A DNA stretch of 52,485 bases from [Mycobacterium] crassicus (lineage in GTDB: Bacteria; Actinomycetota; Actinomycetes; Mycobacteriales; Mycobacteriaceae): the NCBI RefSeq assembly GCF_020181615.1, contig NZ_CP084029.1:4425142-4477626 (forward strand), given 5' to 3'. Of this stretch, positions 9,303 to 17,541 are shown in pieces. The position numbers and the translations under genes were made by a program. Under the pieces are notes generated by a model that was not told the origin of the DNA, did not search any database, and saw only the letters and a program-made list of their open reading frames with translations. Positions within the stretch are counted from its first letter, which is position 1. Every line of letters begins with the position of its first letter.

Positions 9303-10571
9303 ATGACCGATCAGAGCACCGTTGCCCAAGCCGCGATCGGAATCTCGCAACGGCTCTACGGCCGGCTGGCCGACACCGCCGGCGTCATCGAGGAGCTGGT
9401 GGCCAAGGAATCGCCGGAGCTGACCGGTGACCCGGCCCTGCTGGAACTACTGCACGCCACCGTGGCGGCCAATGTCGACACCTACTTCACCGCGATCCGG
9501 CACAACATCCCGGTGGCCGATATCGCCGCGCCCGCCGTCGCACTCGAGCACTCCCGCCGGCTGGCGCAGCGCGGAGTGCCGGTGAACGCCCTGGTGCGTG
9601 GTTACCGGCTGGGCCACTCGATCGCGCTGCAACTGGTGCTCGAGGAGATCCGTGCCGCCCAGTTGGATCCCGACCTGAGTCTGAGCGTGCTCGGGCAGAT
9701 GTCGACGCTGATGTTCGGCTACATCGACGAAATGTCGCAGCAGGTGGTCGCCGTCTACCAGCTGGAGCGGGAACGCTGGCTGGAGAGCCGAAATGCTGTG
9801 CGCGCGTTGCGGGTACGCGAGATCCTGTCCGGGGACAGCATGGATGTCGATGCGATGACGACCGCGATCCGTTACCCGCTGCTGCGAACCCACGTCGCGA
9901 TCGTGGTGTGGTACCCGGAGTCGGGCGGCGACCGACTTTCCGCCGCAGAGGGTTTCGTCAAGAACCTCGCGGAATCACTTGCGGTGCACGGCGCGCCGTT
10001 GTTCATCCCGGCCGACAACACCACCGGATGGGCCTGGCTTCCCCTGCCGTCGGCCGAGGTGCCCGATGTGGTGGAACAGATCCGCGGCTTTGCGCTGGCC
10101 GCGGCCGACGAACCGTGGGTCGCGATCGGCGATCCGATGCCCGGGGTCCAGGGCTTCCGCCGGTCGCACCAGCAGGCGCTGGCGGCACACAGCCTGGCGG
10201 TCGCCTCCGGATCGGCCCGGGTCAGCGCGGCGGGCGATCCGGGCCTGTCCGCCGCGGCACTGCTCGGCGGCGATGTCGAGGCGGCGCGGGCCTGGGTCGG
10301 CGAGGTGCTCGGCCCGTTGGCCTGCGCCACCGACAACGATGAGCGGTTGCGCGACACCCTGCGGGTGTTCCTGCGGACCGGCTCCAGCTTCAAGGCAGCC
10401 GGTGAATTACTGCACTTCCATGTCAACACCATGAAGTACCGCATCCAGCGGGCCGTGGAACGCCGCGGCCGCCCGATCGCCGACGACCGCCTCGACGTGG
10501 AGATCGCGCTGCTGCTGTGTCAGTGGTACGGCGCGGCGGTGTTGTCCCCCTTGTCTCCCGGAGACCAATAG
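9303..10571 (+). CDS. PucR/CdaR-family transcriptional regulator
   Basis: A 422-residue protein with an N-terminal RsbRD-like helical region (YFTAIRHNIPV...VNALVRGYRLGH), a degenerate GGDEF-like middle, and a C-terminal PucR helix-turn-helix (about 355-415, FKAAGELLHFHVNTMKYRI). It lies 16 bp after gatD and about 100 bp before alkB, all in the same direction. In many actinobacteria the alkB cluster is controlled by a downstream TetR gene; none is present here, so this gene is the best local candidate for alkane-responsive control. That role is inferred from position. The start ATG 9303 lacks a strong ribosome binding site. Confidence 0.8.
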   Translation: MTDQSTVAQAAIGISQRLYGRLADTAGVIEELVAKESPELTGDPALLELLHATVAANVDTYFTAIRHNIPVADIAAPAVALEHSRRLAQRGVPVNALVRGYRLGHSIALQLVLEEIRAAQLDPDLSLSVLGQMSTLMFGYIDEMSQQVVAVYQLERERWLESRNAVRALRVREILSGDSMDVDAMTTAIRYPLLRTHVAIVVWYPESGGDRLSAAEGFVKNLAESLAVHGAPLFIPADNTTGWAWLPLPSAEVPDVVEQIRGFALAAADEPWVAIGDPMPGVQGFRRSHQQALAAHSLAVASGSARVSAAGDPGLSAAALLGGDVEAARAWVGEVLGPLACATDNDERLRDTLRVFLRTGSSFKAAGELLHFHVNTMKYRIQRAVERRGRPIADDRLDVEIALLLCQWYGAAVLSPLSPGDQ

Positions 10572-10668
10572 CCGCCCGATTTCCGGCTGCCCGGGACGAG
10601 CGACCACCGGGCTCAGATACCTAACGTCGAGGTCATCAAAGCTATGACCAGGCGAAAGGTTGACATCG

Positions 10669-11904
10669 ATGAGCACCGAAGTGGCCGGCGGACCGGCGAT
10701 CTGGCAGGACAAGAAGCGTCATCTGTGGCTGTTGGGCCTGGTCGTCCCGACCATGCTGTTCCTGATGTTGCCGTTGGTCTGGGCGCTTAATCAGGCCGGC
10801 CTGCACACCGCGGCGCAACTGCCGTTGTACATCGGGCCGATCCTGCTCTACGTGCTGCTGCCGGCGCTGGACCTGTGGATCGGCGCCGACGGGCAGAACC
10901 CCCCGGATGAGATGATGGCGGCGCTGGAGAACGACAAGTACTACCGCTACGCCACCTACGCCTACATCCCGTTCCAGTACGCCAGCGCCATCTTCGGCGC
11001 CTACCTGTTCACCGCCTCGGACCTCGGCTGGCTCGGGTTCGACGGGTCGCTGGGCTGGCTGGGCAAGATCGGGGTGGCGCTCACCACCGCGACCGTGGCC
11101 GGGGTCGGCATCAACACCGCCCACGAGCTGGGCCACAAGCGGGAGTCGCTGGAGCGGTGGCTGGCCAAGATCACCCTGGCCCAGGTCTGCTACGGCCACT
11201 TCTACGTCGAGCACAACCGCGGGCACCACGTGCGGGTGGCCACCCCGGAGGACCCGGCGTCGGCACGGTTCGGCGAGACGTTCTGGGAGTTCCTGCCGCG
11301 CAGCACCTGGGGCGGCATCCGCTCGGCGTGGGAGCTGGAGGCAGCGCGGGTCCGCCGGACCGGCAAGAACCCCTGGGACCCGCGGACCTGGTGGGGCAAC
11401 GACGTGATCAACGCGCTGGTGATGTCGATCGTGTTCTGGGGCGTGCTGATCGCGGTGTTCGGTGTGGCACTAGTCCCCTACGCGCTGATCAACGCCTTCT
11501 ACGGTTCGTCGCTGCTGGAGTCGGTGAACTACCTGGAGCACTACGGGTTAGTGCGCCAGAAGCAGGCCGGCGGCCGCTATGAGCGCTGCACCCCGCAGCA
11601 CAGCTGGAACTCCGACCACATGGTCACCAACCTGTTCCTCTACCACCTGCAGCGACACAGCGACCACCACGCCAACCCGACCCGGCGCTACCAGACGCTG
11701 CGCAGCTTCGACGACTCGCCGAACCTGCCGGCCGGATATGGGGCGCTCATTGGGGTGACCTACTTCCCGACGGTGTGGCGCAGGCTGATGGACCACCGGG
11801 TGCTCGAGCACTACGCCGGTGACATCACCCGGGCCAACATCTCGCCGCGCCGCCGGGAGAAGATCCTGGCCCGGTACGGGGCGTCGGAAAAGACGGCCGC
11901 CTGA
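10669..11904 (+). CDS. alkB: Alkane 1-monooxygenase AlkB
   Basis: Integral-membrane diiron hydroxylase that converts medium-chain n-alkanes to 1-alkanols with electrons from rubredoxin. The 411-residue protein has the AlkB signatures HELGH (152-156), EHNRGHH (181-187), NYLEHYGL (287-294) and QRHSDHHA (328-335), plus several hydrophobic helices at about 20-40, 52-70, 95-120, 133-150 and 250-275. ATG 10669 follows GAAAGG with good spacing. It overlaps the first rubredoxin by one base and begins a four-gene translationally coupled operon (alkB, two rubredoxins, reductase). Confidence 0.96.
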   Translation: MSTEVAGGPAIWQDKKRHLWLLGLVVPTMLFLMLPLVWALNQAGLHTAAQLPLYIGPILLYVLLPALDLWIGADGQNPPDEMMAALENDKYYRYATYAYIPFQYASAIFGAYLFTASDLGWLGFDGSLGWLGKIGVALTTATVAGVGINTAHELGHKRESLERWLAKITLAQVCYGHFYVEHNRGHHVRVATPEDPASARFGETFWEFLPRSTWGGIRSAWELEAARVRRTGKNPWDPRTWWGNDVINALVMSIVFWGVLIAVFGVALVPYALINAFYGSSLLESVNYLEHYGLVRQKQAGGRYERCTPQHSWNSDHMVTNLFLYHLQRHSDHHANPTRRYQTLRSFDDSPNLPAGYGALIGVTYFPTVWRRLMDHRVLEHYAGDITRANISPRRREKILARYGASEKTAA

Positions 11905-12077
11905 TGGCCCGCTACGGCTGCCCGGGCTGCGGCTACGTCTACGACGAGGCCGTCGGGGCGCCCCGAGAGGGGTTCCCCGCCGGCACCAGCTGGCAGCAGA
12001 TCCCCGACGAGTGGTGCTGCCCGGACTGTGCGGTACGCGAGAAGTTTGATTTCCAACCGATGGGAGTGAACTCATGA
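11904..12077 (+). CDS. rubA: Rubredoxin 1 (alkane hydroxylase electron carrier)
   Basis: A 57-residue rubredoxin with two iron-binding CxxC pairs, [12 protein letters not shown] and WCCPDCAV. It transfers single electrons within the AlkB system. The second pair is flanked by an extra Cys and carries an Arg insertion (CAVREKFDF), as in type 1 alkane-associated rubredoxins, which generally cannot replace the second type in AlkB electron transfer. The ATG overlaps the alkB stop (TGATG) and the stop overlaps the next rubredoxin start (ATGA). Confidence 0.9.
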   Translation: MARYGCPGCGYVYDEAVGAPREGFPAGTSWQQIPDEWCCPDCAVREKFDFQPMGVNS

Positions 12078-12256
12078 ACGACTACAAACTGTTCCGGTGC
12101 CTGCAGTGCGGCTTCGAGTACGACGAGGCGCTGGGTTGGCCGGAGGACGGCATCAACCCCGGCACCCGCTGGGCCGACATCCCCGAGGACTGGAGCTGCC
12201 CGGACTGCGGCGCGGCGAAAGCCGACTTCGAGATGGTGGAAGTGGCCCGGCCATGA
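12074..12256 (+). CDS. rubB: Rubredoxin 2 (AlkG2-type)
   Basis: A 60-residue rubredoxin with iron ligands in [12 protein letters not shown] and [13 protein letters not shown]. This is the standard AlkG2-type arrangement known to support AlkB hydroxylation. It overlaps its neighbours by 4 bp on both sides. Together with the preceding rubredoxin it follows the usual actinobacterial alkB-rubA-rubB order. Confidence 0.92.
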   Translation: MNDYKLFRCLQCGFEYDEALGWPEDGINPGTRWADIPEDWSCPDCGAAKADFEMVEVARP

Positions 12257-13434
12257 CGGGAACGGTGATCGTCGGTGGCGGGCTCGCCGCGGTCCGCACC
12301 GCCGAGCAGCTACGGCGCAACGGCTACACCGATCCGATCACGATCGTCGGCGCCGAAGACCGTCCGCCCTATGACCGGCCGCCGCTGTCCAAGCAGATGT
12401 TGCGCGGCGAGGTGGACGACGTCGCTTTGAAGCCGGCGGGTTTCTACGACGACAACGGGATTGCGTTGCGGCTCGGGGTTGCCGCCCGTGCCGTCGATGC
12501 CGCGGCCCACACCGTGACGCTGGCGAACGGGCAGGTGCTCGACTACGACCAGTTGGTGATCGCCACCGGCCTGGTGCCGCGGCGCATCCCGGCGTTTGGC
12601 GACCTGGACGGCATCCACGTCCTGCGGTCGTTCGATGACTGTGCGGCACTTCGGGATCGGGCTGCGACGGCCCGTCAGGCGGTGGTGATCGGCGCCGGCT
12701 TCATCGGCTGCGAGGTGTCGGCCAGCCTGCGCGGTGCGGGCGTGGCGGTGACGCTGATCGAACCGCAGGCCACGCCGCTGGCCTCGGTGCTCGGCGAGCA
12801 GGTCGGGGCGTCGATCACCCGACTGCACCGCGCCGAGGGCGTCGATGTGCGCACCGGCGTGGGGGTGGACTCGGTGTCCGGCGTTGCGGCCGTCGAGTCG
12901 GTGACACTGTCCGACGGTTCGGTGATCCCGGCCGATCTGGTGGTGGTCGGGATCGGGTCGCGCCCGGCCAGCGACTGGCTGGCCGACAGCGACATCGCGG
13001 TGGCCGACGGCGTCGTCTGCGACGGCGTCGGGCGCACCAGCGCCGTCGATGTCTGGGCGCTCGGCGACGTGGCGTCCTGGCGGGACGGCACGGGATCCCA
13101 AGCCCGGGTCGAACATTGGAGCAACGTCGCCGAACAGGCGAGGATCCTGGTGGCAGCGATGCTGAGCCTGGATGCGATCCCCCGCCCCGGCGTGCCCTAC
13201 TTCTGGAGCGACCAGTACGACCTCAAGATCCAATGCCTGGGCCACCCGCGGGTTGGCGACATCGTGCATCTGGTGCACGACTTCGATGAGCAGGCCCGGC
13301 GGTTCCTGGCCTACTACGAGCGCGACGGAGTCCTGACCGCGGTGGTGGGCGCGGGCATCCCCGAGCAGATCCGCACGGCGCGCGGCAAGATCGCCGCGCG
13401 GGTGCCGATCGCCGAAGTGCTGCAGCCGGTTTAG
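12253..13434 (+). CDS. Rubredoxin reductase (FAD/NAD(P)-dependent)
   Basis: A 393-residue flavoprotein that reduces rubredoxin from NAD(P)H. It has the FAD dinucleotide motif [15 protein letters not shown], the NAD motif [15 protein letters not shown], the second FAD motif [10 protein letters not shown], and a C-terminal reductase domain ending [14 protein letters not shown] 12253 overlaps rubB by 4 bp. In other clusters this is alkT or the rubredoxin reductase of rubA-rubB operons; closely related enzymes serve ferredoxins of P450 or dioxygenase systems, and position decides here. Its stop overlaps the convergent gene at 13431 by 4 bp. No tetR gene follows. Confidence 0.88.
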   Translation: MTGTVIVGGGLAAVRTAEQLRRNGYTDPITIVGAEDRPPYDRPPLSKQMLRGEVDDVALKPAGFYDDNGIALRLGVAARAVDAAAHTVTLANGQVLDYDQLVIATGLVPRRIPAFGDLDGIHVLRSFDDCAALRDRAATARQAVVIGAGFIGCEVSASLRGAGVAVTLIEPQATPLASVLGEQVGASITRLHRAEGVDVRTGVGVDSVSGVAAVESVTLSDGSVIPADLVVVGIGSRPASDWLADSDIAVADGVVCDGVGRTSAVDVWALGDVASWRDGTGSQARVEHWSNVAEQARILVAAMLSLDAIPRPGVPYFWSDQYDLKIQCLGHPRVGDIVHLVHDFDEQARRFLAYYERDGVLTAVVGAGIPEQIRTARGKIAARVPIAEVLQPV

Positions 13435-14279
13435 GGGCGCCAGCCGCGGGACCGCAGGGCATCCCGGGTACGTCGGATGACGTCATCGGCGTCGTCCTCC
13501 TTGATCACCCGAATGTTGATCCAGCCCAGGCGTTCCAGCTTGCGCTGACGCTTGTGGTCCCTGACGTATCGCGGACGGTCCTTCTGGTGTTGCTCCCCGT
13601 CATAGTCGGCGGAGACTTTGTAGTCCTCCCACCCCATATCAAGCCAGGCGAAGGGCCAATAACCCCGCTCGATCACCGGGATCTGGGTGGTCGGCACGGG
13701 CAGGCCCGCATCGATCACTAGCAACCGCAGCCAAGTCTCCTTGGGCGAGGCGGCGCCGGCGTCGACCAGCGGCAAGGCCGCCCGCAGCTTGCGCAACCCG
13801 CGGGCGCCGCGGTGATGCTTGGCCAGCAGCAGCACGTCCTCGGTCGAGAACGGGGTGGCCCTGGCCAGGGCGTCGAGGTGGGCCACCGCGTGGCCTCGGG
13901 GCAGGTGGCGGCCCAGGTCGTAGGCGGTGCGCGCGGGTGTGGTGACCTGGATGCCGGCGACCTTGGTCATTGCGTCTGCAGCCAGGGTCTCGTCACGAAC
14001 GATCAGGCCTGATTGCGAGCGGGTGTTCTGCGCGATGAGTTCAATGTCCGCATCGGCGTCGACCCACTCGGCCCCGTGCAGGGCCGAGGCCGCTACGCCG
14101 GCTATCACCCCTTTGCGCCCGGAGGCGAGCCAGGCCGCCGTCACACGATCACGCAGCGTCGGCGTCGTGTCCTTGGCCAGGTAGACGCCGCGATAGAGCG
14201 GGTGATACCAACGCTGCAGTTCGTGACGGGTCAGGTGGCCCGCGGCGACCGCTTCACTGCCGACGAAGACCCTCTCCAT
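13431..14279 (-). CDS. DUF559 / AbiEi-like conserved hypothetical protein (Rv3714c-like)
   Basis: A 282-residue protein. The N-terminus (ATG 14279, LTRHELQRWYHPLYRGVYL) resembles the AbiEi-type N-terminal domain. The C-terminal third (DYKVSADYDGEQHQ..DHKRQRKLERLGW) carries the Vsr/DUF559 nuclease-like pattern with D-x-DGE-x-H. By position between gatD and recR it corresponds to Rv3714c. The function is not established; a nuclease fold is suggested but unproven. A strong hairpin lies 35 bp upstream of its start (14314-14370), and such genes recur as dispersed paralogs in mycobacterial genomes. Confidence 0.7.
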   Translation of the reverse strand: MERVFVGSEAVAAGHLTRHELQRWYHPLYRGVYLAKDTTPTLRDRVTAAWLASGRKGVIAGVAASALHGAEWVDADADIELIAQNTRSQSGLIVRDETLAADAMTKVAGIQVTTPARTAYDLGRHLPRGHAVAHLDALARATPFSTEDVLLLAKHHRGARGLRKLRAALPLVDAGAASPKETWLRLLVIDAGLPVPTTQIPVIERGYWPFAWLDMGWEDYKVSADYDGEQHQKDRPRYVRDHKRQRKLERLGWINIRVIKEDDADDVIRRTRDALRSRGWRP

Positions 14280-14313
14280 GGCGGGATGGTGCCAGTCAGC
14301 ACCGACACCTTCC

Positions 14314-14370
14314 CGAGACTGACGTTTTGCAGGTGTCTACTCGCACTTTCCCTGCAAAACGTCGGTCTCG
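14314..14370. repeat. Long imperfect inverted repeat (hairpin) upstream of DUF559-like gene
   Basis: Left arm 14314-14333 and right arm 14351-14370 are 20-base inverted repeats matching at 19 positions (CGAGACTGACGTTTTGCAGG and its complement with one change), around a 17-base loop. It lies between the recR 3' end and the DUF559-like start, both on the reverse strand. There is no T tract, so it could be a mycobacterial-type terminator for recR or a REP-like mobile palindrome. Confidence 0.7.
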
Positions 14371-14390
14371 CGGGGAGAAATGGGTGTGCG

Positions 14391-15002
14391 TCAGGCCATG
14401 GCGCGGCGGCCGGTGAAGGCCCGCCCCAGGGTCAGCTCGTCGGCGAACTCCAGGTCACCGCCCATCGGCAGCCCGGACGCCAACCGGGTCACGCTCAACC
14501 CCGGAATATCGCGCAGCATCCGCACCAGGTAGGTGGCGGTGGCCTCGCCCTCGGTGTTGGGGTCGGTCGCGATGATGACCTCGTTGACGTCGATGCCGTC
14601 GATGCGCTCCCCGACCCGATTCAACAGCTCACGCACCCGCAGCTGCTCGGGGCCGATCCCCGACAGCGGATCCAACGCGCCGCCGAGCACGTGGTACCGG
14701 CCCCGGAACTCCCGGGTGCGCTCAATGGCGGCGACGTCCTTGGGTTCCTCGACGACACAGATCTGGGCCAGGTCCCGGCGCGAGTCCGCGCAGATCCGGC
14801 AGCGTTCAGCGTCGGAGACGTTGCCGCACACCTCGCAGAACCGCACCCCGTCGCGGACCTTGGTCAGCACCGCGGTGAGCCGGTCGATGTCCGACGGCTC
14901 CACCGACAGCAGGTGAAACGCGATCCGCTGGGCGCTCTTGGGACCGATGCCCGGCAGCTTGCCCAGCTCGTCGATCAGGTCCTGGACCGGACCCTCAAAC
15001 AC
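14391..15002 (-). CDS. recR: Recombination protein RecR
   Basis: A 203-residue RecFOR-pathway protein that helps load RecA at single-stranded gaps. It shows the HhH region [19 protein letters not shown], a zinc finger with cysteines in [16 protein letters not shown], and a Toprim domain ([30 protein letters not shown]). Length and motifs are standard. It abuts ybaB directly (ybaB stop 15003-15005), giving the near-universal ybaB-recR operon, corresponding to Rv3716c-Rv3715c. Confidence 0.97.
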   Translation of the reverse strand: MFEGPVQDLIDELGKLPGIGPKSAQRIAFHLLSVEPSDIDRLTAVLTKVRDGVRFCEVCGNVSDAERCRICADSRRDLAQICVVEEPKDVAAIERTREFRGRYHVLGGALDPLSGIGPEQLRVRELLNRVGERIDGIDVNEVIIATDPNTEGEATATYLVRMLRDIPGLSVTRLASGLPMGGDLEFADELTLGRAFTGRRAMA

Positions 15003-15347
15003 CTAGGCCCCCGGCATGCCGAGCGCGTTGCCCATCCCGCCCGCCAGCGGGGAGAGCCGCTGCTGAGCCAGCGTCTGCGCCTTCTTCGACGCGTCGGCGA
15101 GCGCGCCGACGATCAGGTCCTGCAGCGTGTCGATGTCCTCGGGGTCGACGACCTTCGGGTCGATCTGCACCGCGAGTACCTCGCCGCTGCCGTTGGAGGT
15201 GACCTTGACCAGGCCGTTTCCGGCTTCCCCGTGCACCTCGGTGACGGCCAGCTCCTGCTGCGCCTGCAACAGTCGCTGCTGCATCTGCTGAGCCTGGGCC
15301 AGCAGCGCCGACATGTCGGGCGGGCCGCCTGGGCCTCCTGGTTGCAT
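15003..15347 (-). CDS. YbaB/EbfC nucleoid-associated protein
   Basis: A 114-residue DNA-binding protein of the YbaB/EbfC family, which bends DNA as a dimer. Features include a Gly/Pro/Met-rich start ([18 protein letters not shown]), a coiled region of Gln/Leu repeats, and the family core [18 protein letters not shown]. It starts at ATG 15347 and ends immediately before recR. Transcription begins leftward in the gap shared with the divergent amidase gene. Confidence 0.93.
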   Translation of the reverse strand: MQPGGPGGPPDMSALLAQAQQMQQRLLQAQQELAVTEVHGEAGNGLVKVTSNGSGEVLAVQIDPKVVDPEDIDTLQDLIVGALADASKKAQTLAQQRLSPLAGGMGNALGMPGA

Positions 15348-15456
15348 GACACTCCCCTTGCTTCGGTGGTCTCGACTTGGTTGCGGCTTGGTTCCAGCTG
15401 GAGACCCGGTGCGTGTGAGATCCCCAGCGTAGTCGGCGCGAGCCTACGTTGGCGGC

Positions 15457-16221
15457 GTGCGTGTACCTGTTATCTCGCGTGTCGGCATCGCGATCACCAC
15501 CGGCCTGCTGGTGGCCGCCGCGGTGCCCGGCGCCCCGTTGTCGTCGGCCGCTCCCGGCAACATCGCCGGAATGATCGTGTTCCTCGATCCCGGGCACAGC
15601 GGCGTCAGTGACCCCGCCAGCATCGGGCGCCAGGTGACCAACGGCCGGGGCGGCACGAAGAACTGCCAGACCAGCGGCACCACCACCAACAGCGGCTATC
15701 CCGAGCACAGCTTCGCCTGGGACACCACCCTGCGGATCCGCCAGGCCCTCAACTCCGCCGGGGTGCGCACCGCGATGTCCCGCGGTGACGACAACGGGCC
15801 GGGTCCGTGCGTCGACGCGCGCGCCGCGATGGCCAATTCCCTGCACCCCGACGCCATTGTGTCCATCCACGCCGACGGCGGGCCGGCCGGCGGCCGCGGA
15901 TTCCACGTCAACTACTCGGCGCCGGCCCTCAACCCGGCCCAGGAGGGCCCGTCGGTGCGGTTGGCCCAGGTCATGCGCAGCCACCTGCAGGCCGCTGGCA
16001 TTCCGCCGGCCAACTACATCGGCACCGACGGTTTGAAGGGACGCGCCGACCTGGCCGGGCTGAACCTGGCCGAGTACCCGTCGATCCTGGTCGAGTTGGG
16101 CAACATGAAGAACGCAGCCGACGCCGCCCTGATCGAGAGTCCGGCGGGCCGGCAGCGCTACGCCGACGCCGTCGTCCGCGGTATCGCCTCATATCTGAGC
16201 AGTCAGGCGGCGCTTCCTTGA
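15457..16221 (+). CDS. ami1: N-acetylmuramoyl-L-alanine amidase (Amidase_3), secreted
   Basis: A zinc amidase cleaving the lactyl-L-Ala bond of peptidoglycan. An N-terminal signal peptide (hydrophobic IAITTGLLVAAAVPGAPL, probable cleavage after SAA near residue 33) targets it to the cell wall. The Amidase_3 fold starts at IVFLDPGHSG, has the zinc Glu in PEHSFAW, the second His in SIHADGG, and the catalytic Glu near VELGNMKN. The 254-residue length, GTG start and divergence from ybaB-recR match Rv3717 (Ami1). It is the last gene of the conserved mycobacterial block; accessory DNA begins just downstream. Confidence 0.93.
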   Translation: MRVPVISRVGIAITTGLLVAAAVPGAPLSSAAPGNIAGMIVFLDPGHSGVSDPASIGRQVTNGRGGTKNCQTSGTTTNSGYPEHSFAWDTTLRIRQALNSAGVRTAMSRGDDNGPGPCVDARAAMANSLHPDAIVSIHADGGPAGGRGFHVNYSAPALNPAQEGPSVRLAQVMRSHLQAAGIPPANYIGTDGLKGRADLAGLNLAEYPSILVELGNMKNAADAALIESPAGRQRYADAVVRGIASYLSSQAALP

Positions 16222-16235
16222 TCACTTTGCGGGCC

Positions 16236-16252
16236 GTTCCTGCATAAGGAAC
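16236..16252. promoter_or_regulatory. IclR-type operator candidate, site A (GTTCC-N7-GGAAC)
   Basis: The 17-bp palindrome GTTCCTGCATAAGGAAC has six-base arms. It has the same outer arms and spacing as sites at 18983, 22774, 35527, 39595 and 39741, but inner T/A in place of G/C. It lies 74 bp upstream of the small ORF at 16326 and the hydrolase at 16490. Confidence 0.55.
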
Positions 16253-16325
16253 GAAGCGGTGACTTCACCTCCGGTGTCAGCCAGGATACGGGGCACCAAC
16301 CACTCCGCAGGGAGCGTCGATCACT

Positions 16326-16487
16326 GTGTCGAAATCACTAAGGCTCATGGCGAACCGGGTCGGAGTCGACGATGCCATATACGAAGCGATCGCCCTCGCT
16401 GACCGAACGATTCAAGCGGTAAAACACATTCCGGACGGCGGCGATCCGATCACAGCACTCACCCCGATACCCAGAGAAGCTCGCTGA
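16326..16487 (+). CDS. Small hypothetical protein (53 aa) coupled to hydrolase
   Basis: A GTG-initiated ORF encoding 53 residues (MSKSLRLMANRVGVDDAIYE at the start). A GGGAG sequence about 13 bases before the GTG could be a ribosome binding site. The stop lies 2 bp before the hydrolase ATG at 16490, which suggests translational coupling. I recognise no family. It could also be non-coding leader sequence; third-position GC is only moderate. Confidence 0.4.
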   Translation: MSKSLRLMANRVGVDDAIYEAIALADRTIQAVKHIPDGGDPITALTPIPREAR

Positions 16488-16489
16488 AT

Positions 16490-17407
16490 ATGGAATTGCC
16501 GGTCAGCGAATCCCCGATGTGTGACGGCGTGCGGTATGAGACCTTCGACGTTCCGGTCGTCGGCGGCAACCTGAGGGTCGGCAGTTGGGGCGATGGCGGT
16601 CCGGTGATCCTCGCCGCACACGGCATCACTGGAAACCACCTCCATTTCGGTGAGCTCGCCAAGCAGCTCCAGCCGAACTTCACCGTGGTGGCCCCGGACC
16701 TACGCGGGCGAGGACGCAGCAGTGATATCGCGGGACCCTTCTCGATGGCAGACCATGCGGACGATCTCGTCGCCGTGCTCGACTTCTTCGGGGTCGAGCA
16801 AGCCACCGTCATCGGCCACTCGATGGGCGCATTCGCCGCGGTGGTTTGTGCCGAGCGCCACCCGGGCCGGGTGCAAAGCCTGGTTCTGATCGACGGCGGC
16901 ATACCGCTGGATCTCGGGGCGATCGCCGGCCTGCCGACCGAGCAGTTGCTCGCCAACCTGATCGGACCCGCGATCGACCGCCTACACCGCACCTTCGAAT
17001 CGCTGGCGGCGTATCTGGATTATTGGCGGCAACATCCGGCGTTCACCGACACCTGGGACACCCGTATCGAAGAGATACTCGCCTACGACCTCGGTGGTCG
17101 TCCCCCGACGCTCCGGTCGACGGTGCGTGCGGAAGCTGTCATCGCGGATGCGGAAAGCGAGCTGGACAGTGAAGCTTTCGATCGCGCACTGGCGCAGCTG
17201 GCGGTACCGGCGATCCTTTTCCGCGCCGAGCGCGGAATCCTCAATCAGGCACCACCGCTCTACTCCGATAGTGCCGTCGCGGCCTGGGCCGAGGCGGTAC
17301 CGAAGCTTCGCAGTGTGACCATTTCCGCCACGAACCACTACACGATCCTGCTGACCGAGCGTGGCGCCAAGGCAGTGTCCGACGGCCTGCAGCAGTTCCT
17401 CCGATGA
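16490..17407 (+). CDS. Alpha/beta hydrolase (esterase / C-C hydrolase type)
   Basis: A 305-residue alpha/beta-hydrolase with oxyanion region LAAHGITGN, nucleophile elbow GHSMGAF, an acidic residue in the late strand (LFRAERGI region) and His in SATNHYTIL near the C-terminus. Starts at ATG 16490 behind AGAGAAG. It lies downstream of IclR-type site A and upstream of ndh in the same direction, so it may belong to the aromatic regulon as an esterase or ring-fission hydrolase. The substrate cannot be determined; it is clearly distinct from the meta-cleavage hydrolase at 47806. Confidence 0.75.
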   Translation: MELPVSESPMCDGVRYETFDVPVVGGNLRVGSWGDGGPVILAAHGITGNHLHFGELAKQLQPNFTVVAPDLRGRGRSSDIAGPFSMADHADDLVAVLDFFGVEQATVIGHSMGAFAAVVCAERHPGRVQSLVLIDGGIPLDLGAIAGLPTEQLLANLIGPAIDRLHRTFESLAAYLDYWRQHPAFTDTWDTRIEEILAYDLGGRPPTLRSTVRAEAVIADAESELDSEAFDRALAQLAVPAILFRAERGILNQAPPLYSDSAVAAWAEAVPKLRSVTISATNHYTILLTERGAKAVSDGLQQFLR

Positions 17408-17541
17408 CACGTCGATGCCAGTCGCCGACTTCGGGTGTCTGCCGAGCTCATCTAGGCGCCGGCCGCGTCATCAAAATCTGTTGCTGCCGTGGCAGACTCG
17501 CGCGCCAATCCTGAAATGGACCGCGGTGAGAGGGAAGGTTG

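Noticed and set aside
14013..15611. 532-codon forward frame across recR and ybaB
   Set aside because: Antisense to recR and ybaB, which are certain; low-complexity translation.
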